Source: Martinezella lusitana (GTDB lineage: Bacteria; Pseudomonadota; Alphaproteobacteria; Rhizobiales; Rhizobiaceae). Taken from it: a DNA stretch of 64,000 nt. The position numbers were made by a program, and so were the translations under genes. The stretch lies in NCBI RefSeq assembly GCF_016901135.1, contig NZ_JAFEVL010000068.1, positions 1-64,000 of the forward strand. The letters are read 5' to 3'. This document shows positions 9,728 to 18,371 of this stretch, in pieces. The notes beneath the pieces are model-generated. The model made no database searches, had not been told where the DNA came from, and saw only the letters and a list, made by a program, of their open reading frames with translations. Position 1 is the stretch's first letter. Each line of letters starts with the position of its first letter.

Positions 9728-9765
9728 GGTAACGTTATTCGTATAACGTTACCCATATAACGTTT
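9728..9765. promoter_or_regulatory. LacI-type operator array: three AACGTT cores spaced 14 bp apart
   Basis: TAACGTTA occurs at 9730-9737 and 9744-9751, and TAACGTTT at 9758-9765, so the cores recur exactly every 14 bp. The segment 9728-9753 is also a nearly perfect 26-bp inverted repeat. A CG-centred palindrome is the usual form of LacI-family operators. It lies 24 bases upstream of the rhamnosidase ATG and about 100 bases upstream of the divergent LacI gene, so one protein probably represses both. Confidence 0.75.
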
Positions 9766-9867
9766 TACATTTTTCGGTGAAATGCAATAGAAATCTTTTT
9801 ACCCCTCTGGCATGGTGCTTAACGGCACCGCGACAGGAGTTATTCGGTTCGACATGGAGAGGCTGGC

Positions 9868-10959
9868 GTGACAAACAGAAGAGCTGAGGAGCCCGAGCGC
9901 GAACGGGTCACCATCCGCACCGTCGCAGCGCATGCGGGCGTCTCCGTTACCGCGGTGTCCAAGGTCACCCGCAATGCTTATGGAGTAAGCGAAGCCCTGC
10001 GCAAAAAGGTCGAGGATTCAATCGCTATTCTTGGCTATCGTCCGTCGCGCGCCGCACAAGGATTGCGCGGCAAGACCCATACGATCGGCGTGCTGCTGAT
10101 CGATATTCGCAACCCCTTCCTGCCCGATGTCATCGGCGGCATCAACGACGTCATGGCGCCTGCCAACTATCGTGCCATGATCGGTGTCGGCGAATCACGC
10201 TCGCAACTCGAGACATCCCTGATCGAGTCGATGATCGACTATAAGATGGATGGCCTCGTTCTTGTCGCGCCCAGTCTTCCCGCGGACGTCATCTCCGACT
10301 ATGCCCGGCAGATCCCGATCGTCGCCGTCGGCTATCACGACAGTGGCGTGAAGACATTCGACACGGTCAACTGCAATGACCAGAAGGGTGCCGCACTGGC
10401 CGTGGAGGCATTTCAGGCGCAGGGATATCTCGACATTGGCATGCTGAGCCTCGTTGCGGGTCATGCTCACAAAGTCTCGGTCGTCCGGCAGCGTGAGGTG
10501 GGCTTTCGAAAAGCGATCAAGCGTGCCGGGCTGGAAGAGCGGCCGATTGCGAAGATCGCCCTTGAAGCTCCCGATCGCGAAAACATCATGCGCGACTACA
10601 TCAACAACCCGTCCAGACCACGAGCCTTGTTTTGTTGGAGCGATCTGGATGCGATCAAACTCTACGACATGGCAACCGACATGGGCGTGAAAGTGCCGGA
10701 TGAGCTTGCCATCATCGGCTATGATAATTCGCCGACGACGGCGCTTCGCCGCATCGATCTTGCAAGCATCGATCAGGGCGGTGCACGGCTAGGCGAACTT
10801 GCCGCGCAAACACTGTTATCTCGCATTTCCGGCCGGAAGGATGCAGTCAAGCTGCTGATCGAGCCCACGCTCGTTCCCCGTAACAGCCTGGGGCGTGTCG
10901 ACGCTGCGTCGCAAATCTGCAGAATGTGGGAAAGTCATGAGGTAGCGTATGAGCGGTGA
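9868..10959 (+). CDS. LacI-family transcriptional regulator of the first rhamnoside operon
   Basis: 363 residues starting at GTG 9868, preceded by GGAGAGG; the nearby ATG 9854 is out of frame. The N-terminal helix-turn-helix (VTIRTVAAHAGVSVTAVSKVTRNAYGVSEALRKKV, about residues 13-47) and hinge are followed by a periplasmic-binding-protein-like ligand domain (GVLLIDIRNPFLPDVIGGI; AIIGYDNSPTTALRRIDLASI). It is divergent from the GH78-ABC operon and is expected to bind the three-core operator between them and release on a sugar ligand. Its 3' end overlaps the efflux gene by 11 bases, which is unusual for a catabolic LacI regulator. Confidence 0.92.
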   Translation: MTNRRAEEPERERVTIRTVAAHAGVSVTAVSKVTRNAYGVSEALRKKVEDSIAILGYRPSRAAQGLRGKTHTIGVLLIDIRNPFLPDVIGGINDVMAPANYRAMIGVGESRSQLETSLIESMIDYKMDGLVLVAPSLPADVISDYARQIPIVAVGYHDSGVKTFDTVNCNDQKGAALAVEAFQAQGYLDIGMLSLVAGHAHKVSVVRQREVGFRKAIKRAGLEERPIAKIALEAPDRENIMRDYINNPSRPRALFCWSDLDAIKLYDMATDMGVKVPDELAIIGYDNSPTTALRRIDLASIDQGGARLGELAAQTLLSRISGRKDAVKLLIEPTLVPRNSLGRVDAASQICRMWESHEVAYER

Positions 10960-12607
10960 GCCTGGCCCGATCGCGAATGCGAACGCTAACATCGCCGCAC
11001 CTGCCGCACAAGCCACTCCACCGCCCATGCCCGGCTGGAAGATGCTGCTCTATATCGCGGCATCCGTCATGTTCTTCCTCACGCAGGGCCTCGGTCTCAA
11101 TCTCGCTCTGGCCAACCTCACGCAGATCCAGGGTACGATCGCCGCCACCACCACCGAATCGGCATGGTTGTCGGCAGCCTACATGGCGCCGAACGTCAGT
11201 CTCGCCATCGCGCTGGTGAAGATCCGCATGCAGTATGGCGTGCGCAATTTCGCCGAGGTCAGCATTATCGGCTTTGTCGTCGCCTCGCTGCTCAATCTCT
11301 TCGTTTCCGACCTGCAATCGGCCGTCGTCGTCCGCTTCTTGAGCGGTATTGCCGCGGCACCTCTCTCGACGCTCGGCTTCCTCTATATGCTCGAGGCTTT
11401 CGAGCCGGCCAGGAAGATGACGATCGGCGTCAGCCTGGCGATGATGAATACGCTGCTGGCCGCGCCCATTACCCGTCTCGTCTCACCGTCACTGCTCGAT
11501 TACGGCGAATGGCGCGGGCTCTATACGCTGGAGATGGCCTTGGCGCTGCTGGTGATGCCGATTATCTATCTGCTGCCGCTGACGCCGCCGCCGCGCGTGA
11601 AGGTCATCGTCTTCGGGGATATCATCAGCTATCTGTTGATCGCCATCGGCTTCGGCTGTCTGGCCATCGTTCTCTCAGTCGGGCGGCTTTACTGGTGGCT
11701 GGAAGTGCCCTGGCTTGGCGTACTGCTGGCACTCAGCATCGCCAGCCTGACGCTCGCCGCTGTCATCGAACTGCGCCGGGCGACGCCGCTGATCGACGTC
11801 CGCTGGCTGCTCAGTCCAGCAATCCTGCATCTGACCGGCATTCTTCTGCTGTTTCGCATCATCTTCGGTGAGCAAAGTGCGATCATCATGACGTTCTATC
11901 AGAACGCCGTCGGCCTGCTCTATGATCAGCTCTCAATGCTCTATTGGATCATCCTGGTTTTTTCGATTGTCGGCGGCCTCGTCTGCACGGTGCTGATGCG
12001 CTATGGGTTGAGCTGGCAGATCCAGTTTGCAGGGCTTGTCATGATGGCGGCGGGCGCCTTCATGGATGCGCAGGTCACAACCCTGACACGGCCCGAGCAG
12101 ATGTATCTCAGCCAGGCGCTAGTGGCGGCGGGAGCGGCTCTTTTCCTGCCGCCATCCATGTCCGAGGGCTTCAAGGCCGCCTTTTCGAAAGGTCCGCCTT
12201 ACCTGGTGACCTTCTTCGTGGTCTTCACCTTCACGCAGAGTATCGGCGGCCTGATCGCCTCGGCTTTCTACGGGACGTTGATCGTCATCCGCGAAAAGTT
12301 CCATTCTGCCGTGCTGACCGAGCGCGTGCTGCTGACCGATCCGCATGTCGCCCAGCGTGTCAGTCAGCTTTCATCGTCCTACGGCAAGGTGATCGGCGAC
12401 AGCGCGCTGTTGAAAGGCGAGGGATTGGCGCTGCTTGGTGCGCAGGTCACCCGCGAGGCCAACACGCTCGCCTATGCCGATGCTTTCCTGGTTGCCGGCG
12501 TAATCGCCGTCGTATCGCTCGCCGGACTTTCGCTGCATGTATTCTATCGCTTCATCAAGGCACGGCTTGCCGACGATCGGCCGCAGACCGTGGCATCCAA
12601 CCCCTGA
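10949..12607 (+). CDS. MFS efflux transporter, DHA2 (EmrB-like) family
   Basis: 552 residues with about 14 hydrophobic segments, the length and topology of DHA2 drug:proton antiporters. The start ATG 10949 lies inside the end of the LacI gene with GAGGTAGC as ribosome site. It is followed 17 bases later by an EmrA/HlyD-type adaptor gene, so the pair should form an inner-membrane pump plus periplasmic adaptor that exports a toxic or lipophilic compound. Co-translation with a sugar-type regulator suggests the exported compound could be a product of the rhamnoside metabolism, such as a freed aglycone (inference). Confidence 0.9.
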   Translation: MSGEPGPIANANANIAAPAAQATPPPMPGWKMLLYIAASVMFFLTQGLGLNLALANLTQIQGTIAATTTESAWLSAAYMAPNVSLAIALVKIRMQYGVRNFAEVSIIGFVVASLLNLFVSDLQSAVVVRFLSGIAAAPLSTLGFLYMLEAFEPARKMTIGVSLAMMNTLLAAPITRLVSPSLLDYGEWRGLYTLEMALALLVMPIIYLLPLTPPPRVKVIVFGDIISYLLIAIGFGCLAIVLSVGRLYWWLEVPWLGVLLALSIASLTLAAVIELRRATPLIDVRWLLSPAILHLTGILLLFRIIFGEQSAIIMTFYQNAVGLLYDQLSMLYWIILVFSIVGGLVCTVLMRYGLSWQIQFAGLVMMAAGAFMDAQVTTLTRPEQMYLSQALVAAGAALFLPPSMSEGFKAAFSKGPPYLVTFFVVFTFTQSIGGLIASAFYGTLIVIREKFHSAVLTERVLLTDPHVAQRVSQLSSSYGKVIGDSALLKGEGLALLGAQVTREANTLAYADAFLVAGVIAVVSLAGLSLHVFYRFIKARLADDRPQTVASNP

Positions 12608-12624
12608 GGATATGAAATAGCTCC

Positions 12625-13689
12625 ATGTCGAGGCTCGTTCGCTCCCCCATCGAAGTCATTGCTGTTCTCGCCGGCGTCGGCGGTGTCATGCTGGTGCTTT
12701 ATGCCTGGCACCTGCCGCCCTTCAAAAGTTCCGTCGAGACGACCGACGATGCTTATGTCAAGGGTTATGTCACCACCATCAGCCCGCAGGTCAGCGGCTA
12801 TATCACCGAGGTGCCGATCAAGGACTACAAGCTCGTCAAGCAGGGCGAAGTGCTGACCAAGATCGACGACCGCATCTATCAGCAGAAGGTGGCACAGGCG
12901 CGCGCGACGCTGGACGGCCAGAAGGCGGCGCTTGCCAATTCGCAGCAGCAGGAGCAGGCCGCCAAGGCAGGCATCGCCTCCAGCCAGGCGCAGATCGACA
13001 GCGCCAATGCCGCGCTGAAGCGTGCGCAGCTCTCCTGGGAGCGCGTAACGACGCTGGTTGCCAAGGGCGTGTCCACCACCAGCGATTCCGAGCAAGCGCA
13101 GGCGACGCTGCAACAGGCGCAGGCCGCCGTGAACCAGGCGAAGGCAGCTCTGGACGTATCGCAGCAGAACCTGACGACGATCATCGTCAACCGCGCCTCG
13201 CTGGAGGCTGGTGTCAGCGGCGCGGAAGCGGCCGTGCAGCTCGCCAATATCGATCTTCAGAACGCGACCATTGTCGCGCCGCAGGATGGCCGCGTCGGAG
13301 AAGTCGGCGTTCGCCTCGGCCAGTACGTGACCGCTGGAACGCAGCTCATGGGTCTTGTACCCAGGGATATCTGGGTGATTGCCAATTTCAAGGAAACCCA
13401 GCTCGACGGCATGAAGATCGATCAGCCGGCAACGATTTCCGTCGACGCGCTCGGTCATCGCAGGCTTAAGGGCCATATCCAGCGCTTCTCGCCGGCGGCG
13501 GGCTCGGAATTCGCCGTCATCAAGCCGGACAACGCCACGGGCAATTTCACCAAGGTCGCGCAGCGCATCGGTGTCAGGATCAAGATCGATAAGGATCAGC
13601 CGCTGGCGGATGAGCTGGCCCCAGGCATGTCGGTTGTCGTCTCGATTGACAAGGACTCGCAGCCGGAAGTGGGCGTCAACGACGACTGA
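12625..13689 (+). CDS. HlyD/EmrA-family membrane fusion (adaptor) protein
   Basis: 354 residues: one N-terminal membrane anchor (about residues 9-29), a barrel-sandwich segment beginning TDDAYVKGYVTTISPQVSGYI, a long alanine/glutamine-rich coiled coil (roughly 95-200, QAQATLQQAQAAVNQAKAAL), then the return lipoyl half (NATIVAPQDGRVGEV) and beta-barrel. This is the classic EmrA layout. It links the DHA2 pump encoded just upstream to the outer membrane or periplasm. No outer-membrane factor gene lies next to it, so a TolC encoded elsewhere is presumably used. Confidence 0.93.
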   Translation: MSRLVRSPIEVIAVLAGVGGVMLVLYAWHLPPFKSSVETTDDAYVKGYVTTISPQVSGYITEVPIKDYKLVKQGEVLTKIDDRIYQQKVAQARATLDGQKAALANSQQQEQAAKAGIASSQAQIDSANAALKRAQLSWERVTTLVAKGVSTTSDSEQAQATLQQAQAAVNQAKAALDVSQQNLTTIIVNRASLEAGVSGAEAAVQLANIDLQNATIVAPQDGRVGEVGVRLGQYVTAGTQLMGLVPRDIWVIANFKETQLDGMKIDQPATISVDALGHRRLKGHIQRFSPAAGSEFAVIKPDNATGNFTKVAQRIGVRIKIDKDQPLADELAPGMSVVVSIDKDSQPEVGVNDD

Positions 13690-13909
13690 AGCAGGTCCGG
13701 GAAACGTATGTTTGCATTCACGGGGTGGCTTTCCCGAAGGACCAATCCAAACGAGCATCGGTTAACCCGCGATGCTGCCCTTCAGGACACGGAACCAGTT
13801 CAAGGCCAGCCGATCGACAGCAAGCTCGAACAATCAAAAGAGTTTTATCAACATACCCCGGATAGCCGCTGCCTATGATGAATTGACCGACTGCTTCGGC
13901 CAGACACAC

Positions 13910-15298
13910 CTATGATGTGGACTTCGGCTGTGGGGACGATGCAGGCGCCGCAGGCAAGTGCACGAACCGATAAACCAGCAAGGCAGCACCCCCATAGGCC
14001 AGCGCGATCGCACCAAAGGCTGCGGGAAGACGGCCGCTCCACTGGGGCAGGACATGCAGAATGGTGCCGACGACCGCCACGCCCACGAGTGCGCCGATCT
14101 GCCTGTTCGCATTGAGTGCGGCGGCGGCGCTGTTGGCGTAGCTTTTGCCCGATAGTTGCATGACGGTCGTCGTCATCGCCGGTATCGCCACGCCGGCCGC
14201 GAAGTTCATGAGGCCGGCCACCAGCACCAGCATGAGGTAGGGCGAAGACTCTCTGAAATTCAGCATAACCAGCCCTGCCAACGCCGCAACGGTCAGTCCG
14301 CACACCATCGTCGCACGCGTACCCCGTCGGGAAGACAGCCGACCCGACAGGAGGTTGCCCACCGTGATCGCCGCCATCATCGGCAGCAACTGCACGCCCG
14401 CCTCGAATGCGTCGGAGGCGCGGGCCTGCTGGAGGTAGAGCCCTATGAGGAAAAACTGGCCGAACGCGGCGAAATTGATCAGAAAGCCGGTCAGGTTGAC
14501 GGCGACGAAGCCTCCGATTTCGAACAGCGCGTGCGGCACCAATGGATGCGCACCCGAGCGCTCGCGCCAGACCAAGGCCGTGACGCTGGCAATTCCAATG
14601 AGCAACGCCGAGACAACCGCAGCCGAGAACCAGCCGCGGGCCGGTCCCTCGATGAGGAAGAACGTCAACGCGCTCAGCATGAGCACGCCAAGCGCGTGAC
14701 TGGTAAGCGATAGCGCGCGCGGCTGCTTGGGCGGTGGGGCAAGCAGCGCCTGCGCGAGCATGATGCCCGCAATGCCGATTGGTACGTTGATCCAGAACAC
14801 GCTTCGCCACCCGAACTCATGAATCAGGAAGCCGCCGATCAGCGGACCGATCGCGGAGGAGGCGCCGACCAACGCCGACCAGATGCCCAGCATCCTCACG
14901 CGGGTGCCGGCATCCTGATAGGCGAACGCCAGCAGGCTCAGAGAACTGGGCATGAACAGCGCTGCACCCGCCCCTTGCAGAAACCGGGCGGCGATCAGGC
15001 TGTCACCGTCCCAGGCGATGCCGCACAGGACCGAGGCGCCGATGAAGACGGCGAGACCTGCCTGATAGATCGGCTTTGGACCGAAGCGGTCGGCGAGAGC
15101 ACCTCCCGCGAGCAGCAGCGCCGCGAAGGTCAATGTGTAGCCGTCGACGACCCACACCAAGCCGGTCAGGGGAACCGACAGGCTGGCGGAGATGTCTGGC
15201 AATGCGACATTGACCGCTGTGAGATCGATCATCGCCATGACGAAACCGATCGCCAGTGCCATCAGCACCAGCAGATTGCCTCGGACCGGGGCCTTCAT
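13910..15298 (-). CDS. MFS drug-efflux transporter, DHA2 (EmrB/QacA) family
   Basis: 462 residues from ATG 15298 (AAGGA ribosome site upstream). The longer frame to 15454 would read through the operator and has no membrane character. The first helix carries the DHA2 pattern FVMAMIDLTAVNVALPDI, followed by LADRFGPKPIYQAGL (motif A-like loop) and about 14 segments. It is expected to export antimicrobial or phenolic compounds by proton exchange. It is divergent from a TetR-type gene with a perfect palindrome between them, the standard arrangement for ligand-inducible efflux. Confidence 0.92.
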   Translation of the reverse strand: MKAPVRGNLLVLMALAIGFVMAMIDLTAVNVALPDISASLSVPLTGLVWVVDGYTLTFAALLLAGGALADRFGPKPIYQAGLAVFIGASVLCGIAWDGDSLIAARFLQGAGAALFMPSSLSLLAFAYQDAGTRVRMLGIWSALVGASSAIGPLIGGFLIHEFGWRSVFWINVPIGIAGIMLAQALLAPPPKQPRALSLTSHALGVLMLSALTFFLIEGPARGWFSAAVVSALLIGIASVTALVWRERSGAHPLVPHALFEIGGFVAVNLTGFLINFAAFGQFFLIGLYLQQARASDAFEAGVQLLPMMAAITVGNLLSGRLSSRRGTRATMVCGLTVAALAGLVMLNFRESSPYLMLVLVAGLMNFAAGVAIPAMTTTVMQLSGKSYANSAAAALNANRQIGALVGVAVVGTILHVLPQWSGRLPAAFGAIALAYGGAALLVYRFVHLPAAPASSPQPKSTS

Positions 15299-15423
15299 GG
15301 CGTCCTTCGAGCTCCCGCGACATGGCGGTTCGCGGGCGCCTTGAGTTCGGGGATGCCGCCAGAGGCAATCCAGCCGGAGGCGTAGCTGACGAGACGTTGC
15401 ATGATGACGCTTTCGATGGCATT

Positions 15424-15456
15424 GAGTGACATCACTATAGCGCAGTGATGTCACTC
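15424..15456. promoter_or_regulatory. TetR-type operator, 13-bp perfect arms
   Basis: GAGTGACATCACT (15424-15436) and its exact reverse complement (15444-15456) flank a 7-base spacer between the divergent efflux and TetR genes. The size and placement fit a TetR-family dimer-of-dimers site that controls both directions. Confidence 0.8.
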
Positions 15457-15482
15457 TGTGTCAACACCGACGGAGAAATCTT

Positions 15483-16088
15483 ATGAGCCGCTGGAAGCCC
15501 AATGCCGAGGGCCGCTTTCGTGCCGCTGCGATGGAATTGTTCATCGAGCGCAGCTACGAGCAGACGACTGTCGCGGACATCGCGGAGCGTGCGGGGCTCA
15601 CCCCCCGGACATTCTTTCGTCACTTCGCGGACAAGCGTGAGGTGCTCTTCAACGGGTCCGCTCGTCTCCAGGAGGCGATGCTCAACGCGGTCAGGATCGC
15701 CCCGGCGCACGCGGTGGCCATCGATGCGATAGTTGCGGCATTGGAAGCGATGGTCGCCTTCTTCGGCGACGACCGCGCGTCGGCGCGCCTGCGGCGCTCA
15801 ATCGTCGCCTCCACCCCGGAACTGCGCGAGCGCGAGCTGATAAAGCTCGCGACCCTATCCGCTACGCTCGCCGAGGCATTGCACGCGCGTGGGATCAACG
15901 AACCGGATGCCAGTCTTGCGGCCGAGGCTGCCATCGCCGTGTTCCGCGTCGCCTTCGCGCAGTGGCTTGACGAATCCGAGATGCGGAGCTTGGACGAGAT
16001 CGTCAGCGCGTCGTTGGACCGGCTAAGGGCTATCGTTGGCAACAACCGTTGGGACACCCATAGACGCATAAAACCTGACGATAAATGA
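15483..16088 (+). CDS. TetR/AcrR-family transcriptional regulator of the adjacent efflux pump
   Basis: 201 residues. The N-terminal HTH is typical: FRAAAMELFIERSYEQTTVADIAERAGLTPRTFFRHFADKREVLF (about residues 12-56); the remainder is a helical ligand-binding domain. It is expected to repress the divergent DHA2 efflux gene through the palindrome at 15424-15456, which begins 27 bases before its own start column. Ligand unknown. The ATG follows CGGAGAAATC. Confidence 0.93.
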   Translation: MSRWKPNAEGRFRAAAMELFIERSYEQTTVADIAERAGLTPRTFFRHFADKREVLFNGSARLQEAMLNAVRIAPAHAVAIDAIVAALEAMVAFFGDDRASARLRRSIVASTPELRERELIKLATLSATLAEALHARGINEPDASLAAEAAIAVFRVAFAQWLDESEMRSLDEIVSASLDRLRAIVGNNRWDTHRRIKPDDK

Positions 16089-16317
16089 TAGTGTTGCGAT
16101 CAATTGTCACGATGAGCACTCATAAGTTCAGCCTCGTCCTTCTTGGGTGCACATTGTGACCGGCGGGGGTGTCCGAAACGTTTGACTGGATTTGCCAGTC
16201 TGCAAAGCAGGCACGACCTGAAAGGCAGTTGCGAGCTGTGATTTCCATATCTGTCACGCAATCCCTTCTCGGGATCTGGATGAGCTCAGCCTTGCTCATC
16301 ACCGCGCAGATTTACGC

Positions 16318-17166
16318 CTAGTGGCGCGGCTCGCCTTTGTCCACCCATTCGGGAGGTGCTCCCAGTGCGCCAGCGACAAAGTTTGCGACACCCGCCTTTC
16401 CAAACTTCTCGCAGGCGGCGTATTTTGGGTTACCGCCGAGAGAGGATTTCAATTTCTGAGTGGTCGGGAGCGATATCCCGGCACTGTACGGATTCTTTCC
16501 GGTGACGAGGAATTTGCTGAAGTCGTTGCCATACATGCTCGCAAGATCATATGCATCACCTGCCGCCGAAACTCGTGCTTTACCAGTCAGAACGTCAGTC
16601 CCACGCGCCCACAGCAAGGCGGCCTTCTGCTGACCTTCCCGGTTCAGTGCTTCGGCCTCGATGGAAAGGGTTCCCATCCCGATGGGGATGCGCGGCACCG
16701 GCACAGGTGCGCCGAAGCTCAGAAACGTCGGTACCGCCGATGCCACCTTCGATGCCGCTGCTATCTTGGCATTTGTAACTGTTACATGTGTGATCGTAGT
16801 GTGGATCGTCAGATCGGCGGACTGCTCCGGCGCGACAATCTGAAACCGGTCACTCAGGCCAATGCAAACCGATCGGTCGACGGCGTTGGCGATGACACGC
16901 CGCTGTTGTTCACTCAGTTTTTCACCGGACGCCGTGGCAGAAAAGGTGGTGGGGACGATTACAACCGTCCGGGCCGCCATCACGTCGGCCCTCTCCATGC
17001 GCTGCTTGGATTTCGCGACGACGCCATTTTCCGGCGTCATGCCCTGATAAGCCGTTAATGTGCCGCCTGTTTCCAACTTCGCCGATACACAACCCGAGAG
17101 GCCTACCGCCAACGCTATGCATTGCAGCGCCTGGGTGCCATTAGGAACGATGAACATTTGTGGCAT
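16318..17166 (-). CDS. putative lipoprotein, DUF3313-like
   Basis: 282 residues from ATG 17166, selected because AGGAGC precedes it and because it places a lipobox (AVGLSGC, Cys26) at the end of a signal sequence; the frame could extend to 17235 but that destroys the signal. The mature chain has the LTAYQGMTPENGVVAKSKQRMERADV opening and the later repetitive beta/alpha pattern of DUF3313 outer-envelope lipoproteins, whose function is not established. It is divergent from a TetR gene with two palindromes between, so expression is probably ligand-controlled. Family assignment is from pattern memory and is moderately sure. Confidence 0.7.
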   Translation of the reverse strand: MPQMFIVPNGTQALQCIALAVGLSGCVSAKLETGGTLTAYQGMTPENGVVAKSKQRMERADVMAARTVVIVPTTFSATASGEKLSEQQRRVIANAVDRSVCIGLSDRFQIVAPEQSADLTIHTTITHVTVTNAKIAAASKVASAVPTFLSFGAPVPVPRIPIGMGTLSIEAEALNREGQQKAALLWARGTDVLTGKARVSAAGDAYDLASMYGNDFSKFLVTGKNPYSAGISLPTTQKLKSSLGGNPKYAACEKFGKAGVANFVAGALGAPPEWVDKGEPRH

Positions 17167-17226
17167 AGGCGCTCCTAGGTTGGCCTCGACGCTGAGAACC
17201 TGATGATCCGAAAGTTTCGATGATAA

Positions 17227-17277
17227 ACGTGGCACTTGCCACGTCTCCGAATTTAAGTAAACTATACGGGATAGTTT
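17227..17277. promoter_or_regulatory. two palindromes between the lipoprotein and TetR genes
   Basis: ACGTGGCA-CT-TGCCACGT spans 17227-17244, and AAACTAT-ACGGG-ATAGTTT spans 17259-17277. The second has the form of AcrR/TetR sites and is the likelier operator for the regulator starting at 17330; the first lies in the leader of the lipoprotein gene and could be a second protein site or an mRNA hairpin. Confidence 0.6.
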
Positions 17278-17329
17278 TATTTAGGGCATCGCGGGTTGTC
17301 AACCGACGCTCCAGTAGGCAGTTCAACTG

Positions 17330-18049
17330 ATGGGCAAAAATGAAAAGCGGATTATCTCAGGGCAAGGCGGACGCCCCACCCGCGTGGTTTCAGAGCAGAT
17401 CGCGCGGCGCATCCTCGATGCCGCTGGTCTTTTGTTGCTTCGGGACGGTTACGAGGTGACGAGTATGGATGCGGTCGCCATGCAAGCCGGCGTCTCAAAG
17501 CGAACCCTCTATACTCGGTTCCCCGCCAAATCGCAGCTCTTTGAGGCGGTTGTAAGCGATGTGCTCGACCACAAACTCCAGCTACTGGAGGCAAACCAGG
17601 AGGTGCACGGTGATCTCTATGATCAGTTGCTCACCTTCGCTGACCAACTGCATCGGATAGTGCTAGCTCCCGAAATTATCGGTCTTGAACGCGTCGTCAT
17701 TTCGGAAGCAAAACAGTTCCCCGAGCTTGCTGACCGCGTGCTACGTCGCCTTGGAGAGATAGCAGTTCGACGTCTCTACGAGCTGATCTACCCATTCCTA
17801 CCCAGTGACGGACGCGGCGAGCGGCTTATGTACAAGGATGCCGAGATTTTCCTTGTCATGGTCGTTCTCCCTCCGCTTAGAAACGCTCTCTTGGGACGAT
17901 CCGAGGCAGGATTAGGTGGCGTGAACCGTGATTTCATCGAGCGAGCGATTGACCTGTTCGTGAGAGGCGTTCAATCGGATTACTCGCTATCACCTTCTAC
18001 CAAGAAGGAGCGCGTTGGGTCTCATAGCCGAAGCGAGAATGAAGAGTGA
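17330..18049 (+). CDS. TetR/AcrR-family transcriptional regulator
   Basis: 239 residues. The HTH (ARRILDAAGLLLLRDGYEVTSMDAVAMQAGVSKRTLYTRFPAKSQLFEAVV, about residues 24-75) is strongly conserved; the C-terminal part resembles the AefR/AcrR-type TetR C domain. It is divergent from the lipoprotein gene and probably regulates it and itself through the palindromes at 17227-17277. The ligand is unknown. A basic, glycine-rich N-terminal arm (KNEKRIISGQGGRPTR) precedes the HTH, as often seen in this subgroup. Confidence 0.9.
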   Translation: MGKNEKRIISGQGGRPTRVVSEQIARRILDAAGLLLLRDGYEVTSMDAVAMQAGVSKRTLYTRFPAKSQLFEAVVSDVLDHKLQLLEANQEVHGDLYDQLLTFADQLHRIVLAPEIIGLERVVISEAKQFPELADRVLRRLGEIAVRRLYELIYPFLPSDGRGERLMYKDAEIFLVMVVLPPLRNALLGRSEAGLGGVNRDFIERAIDLFVRGVQSDYSLSPSTKKERVGSHSRSENEE

Positions 18050-18371
18050 CTGGGCTCGCCAAGCCGCACCCGTTCTCCCGTTCGCGCCCTTGGTGAAGCA
18101 TATTCGCCATCGGCCATAGGGTTGTTCGCCTCCAGTTCGAACTCGAAAGGACTCATTTTCAAGGCACATATCGGAACGTGAGCGCCGCTTGCCAGTGCCG
18201 CGGCGGACTGCCACTGCTTGCGACGGCGGCGTGAATTTTCCTATCGCTCACACGCAATCTCGCTCATACTTTGGCTCTGGGTTGAAATTTCCCCGAGCTA
18301 CGACCGACATCTGATCGAGCCCAATTGACACTCTTATTGCAATGAAACCCTTCATGCGTCCCTCCGGCGCT
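18050..18371. other. intergenic region, no gene recognised
   Basis: 322 bases between the convergent TetR and LacI genes. No frame with a ribosome site and family resemblance was found on either strand; short open frames here are shadows. A GC-rich inverted segment around 18190-18210 may contribute to termination. Confidence 0.5.

Noticed and set aside
12544..13758. 404-residue minus-strand frame
   Set aside because: Antisense to the EmrA-type adaptor gene, whose coiled coil and lipoyl halves are clear.
13690..13909. Gap between convergent adaptor and efflux genes as a site for a small gene or terminator
   Set aside because: No hairpin with a T run or start with a ribosome site was found.
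13848..14810. 320-residue minus-strand frame in another phase
   Set aside because: Out-of-phase shadow of the DHA2 efflux gene; alanine/arginine/cysteine-rich with no membrane pattern.
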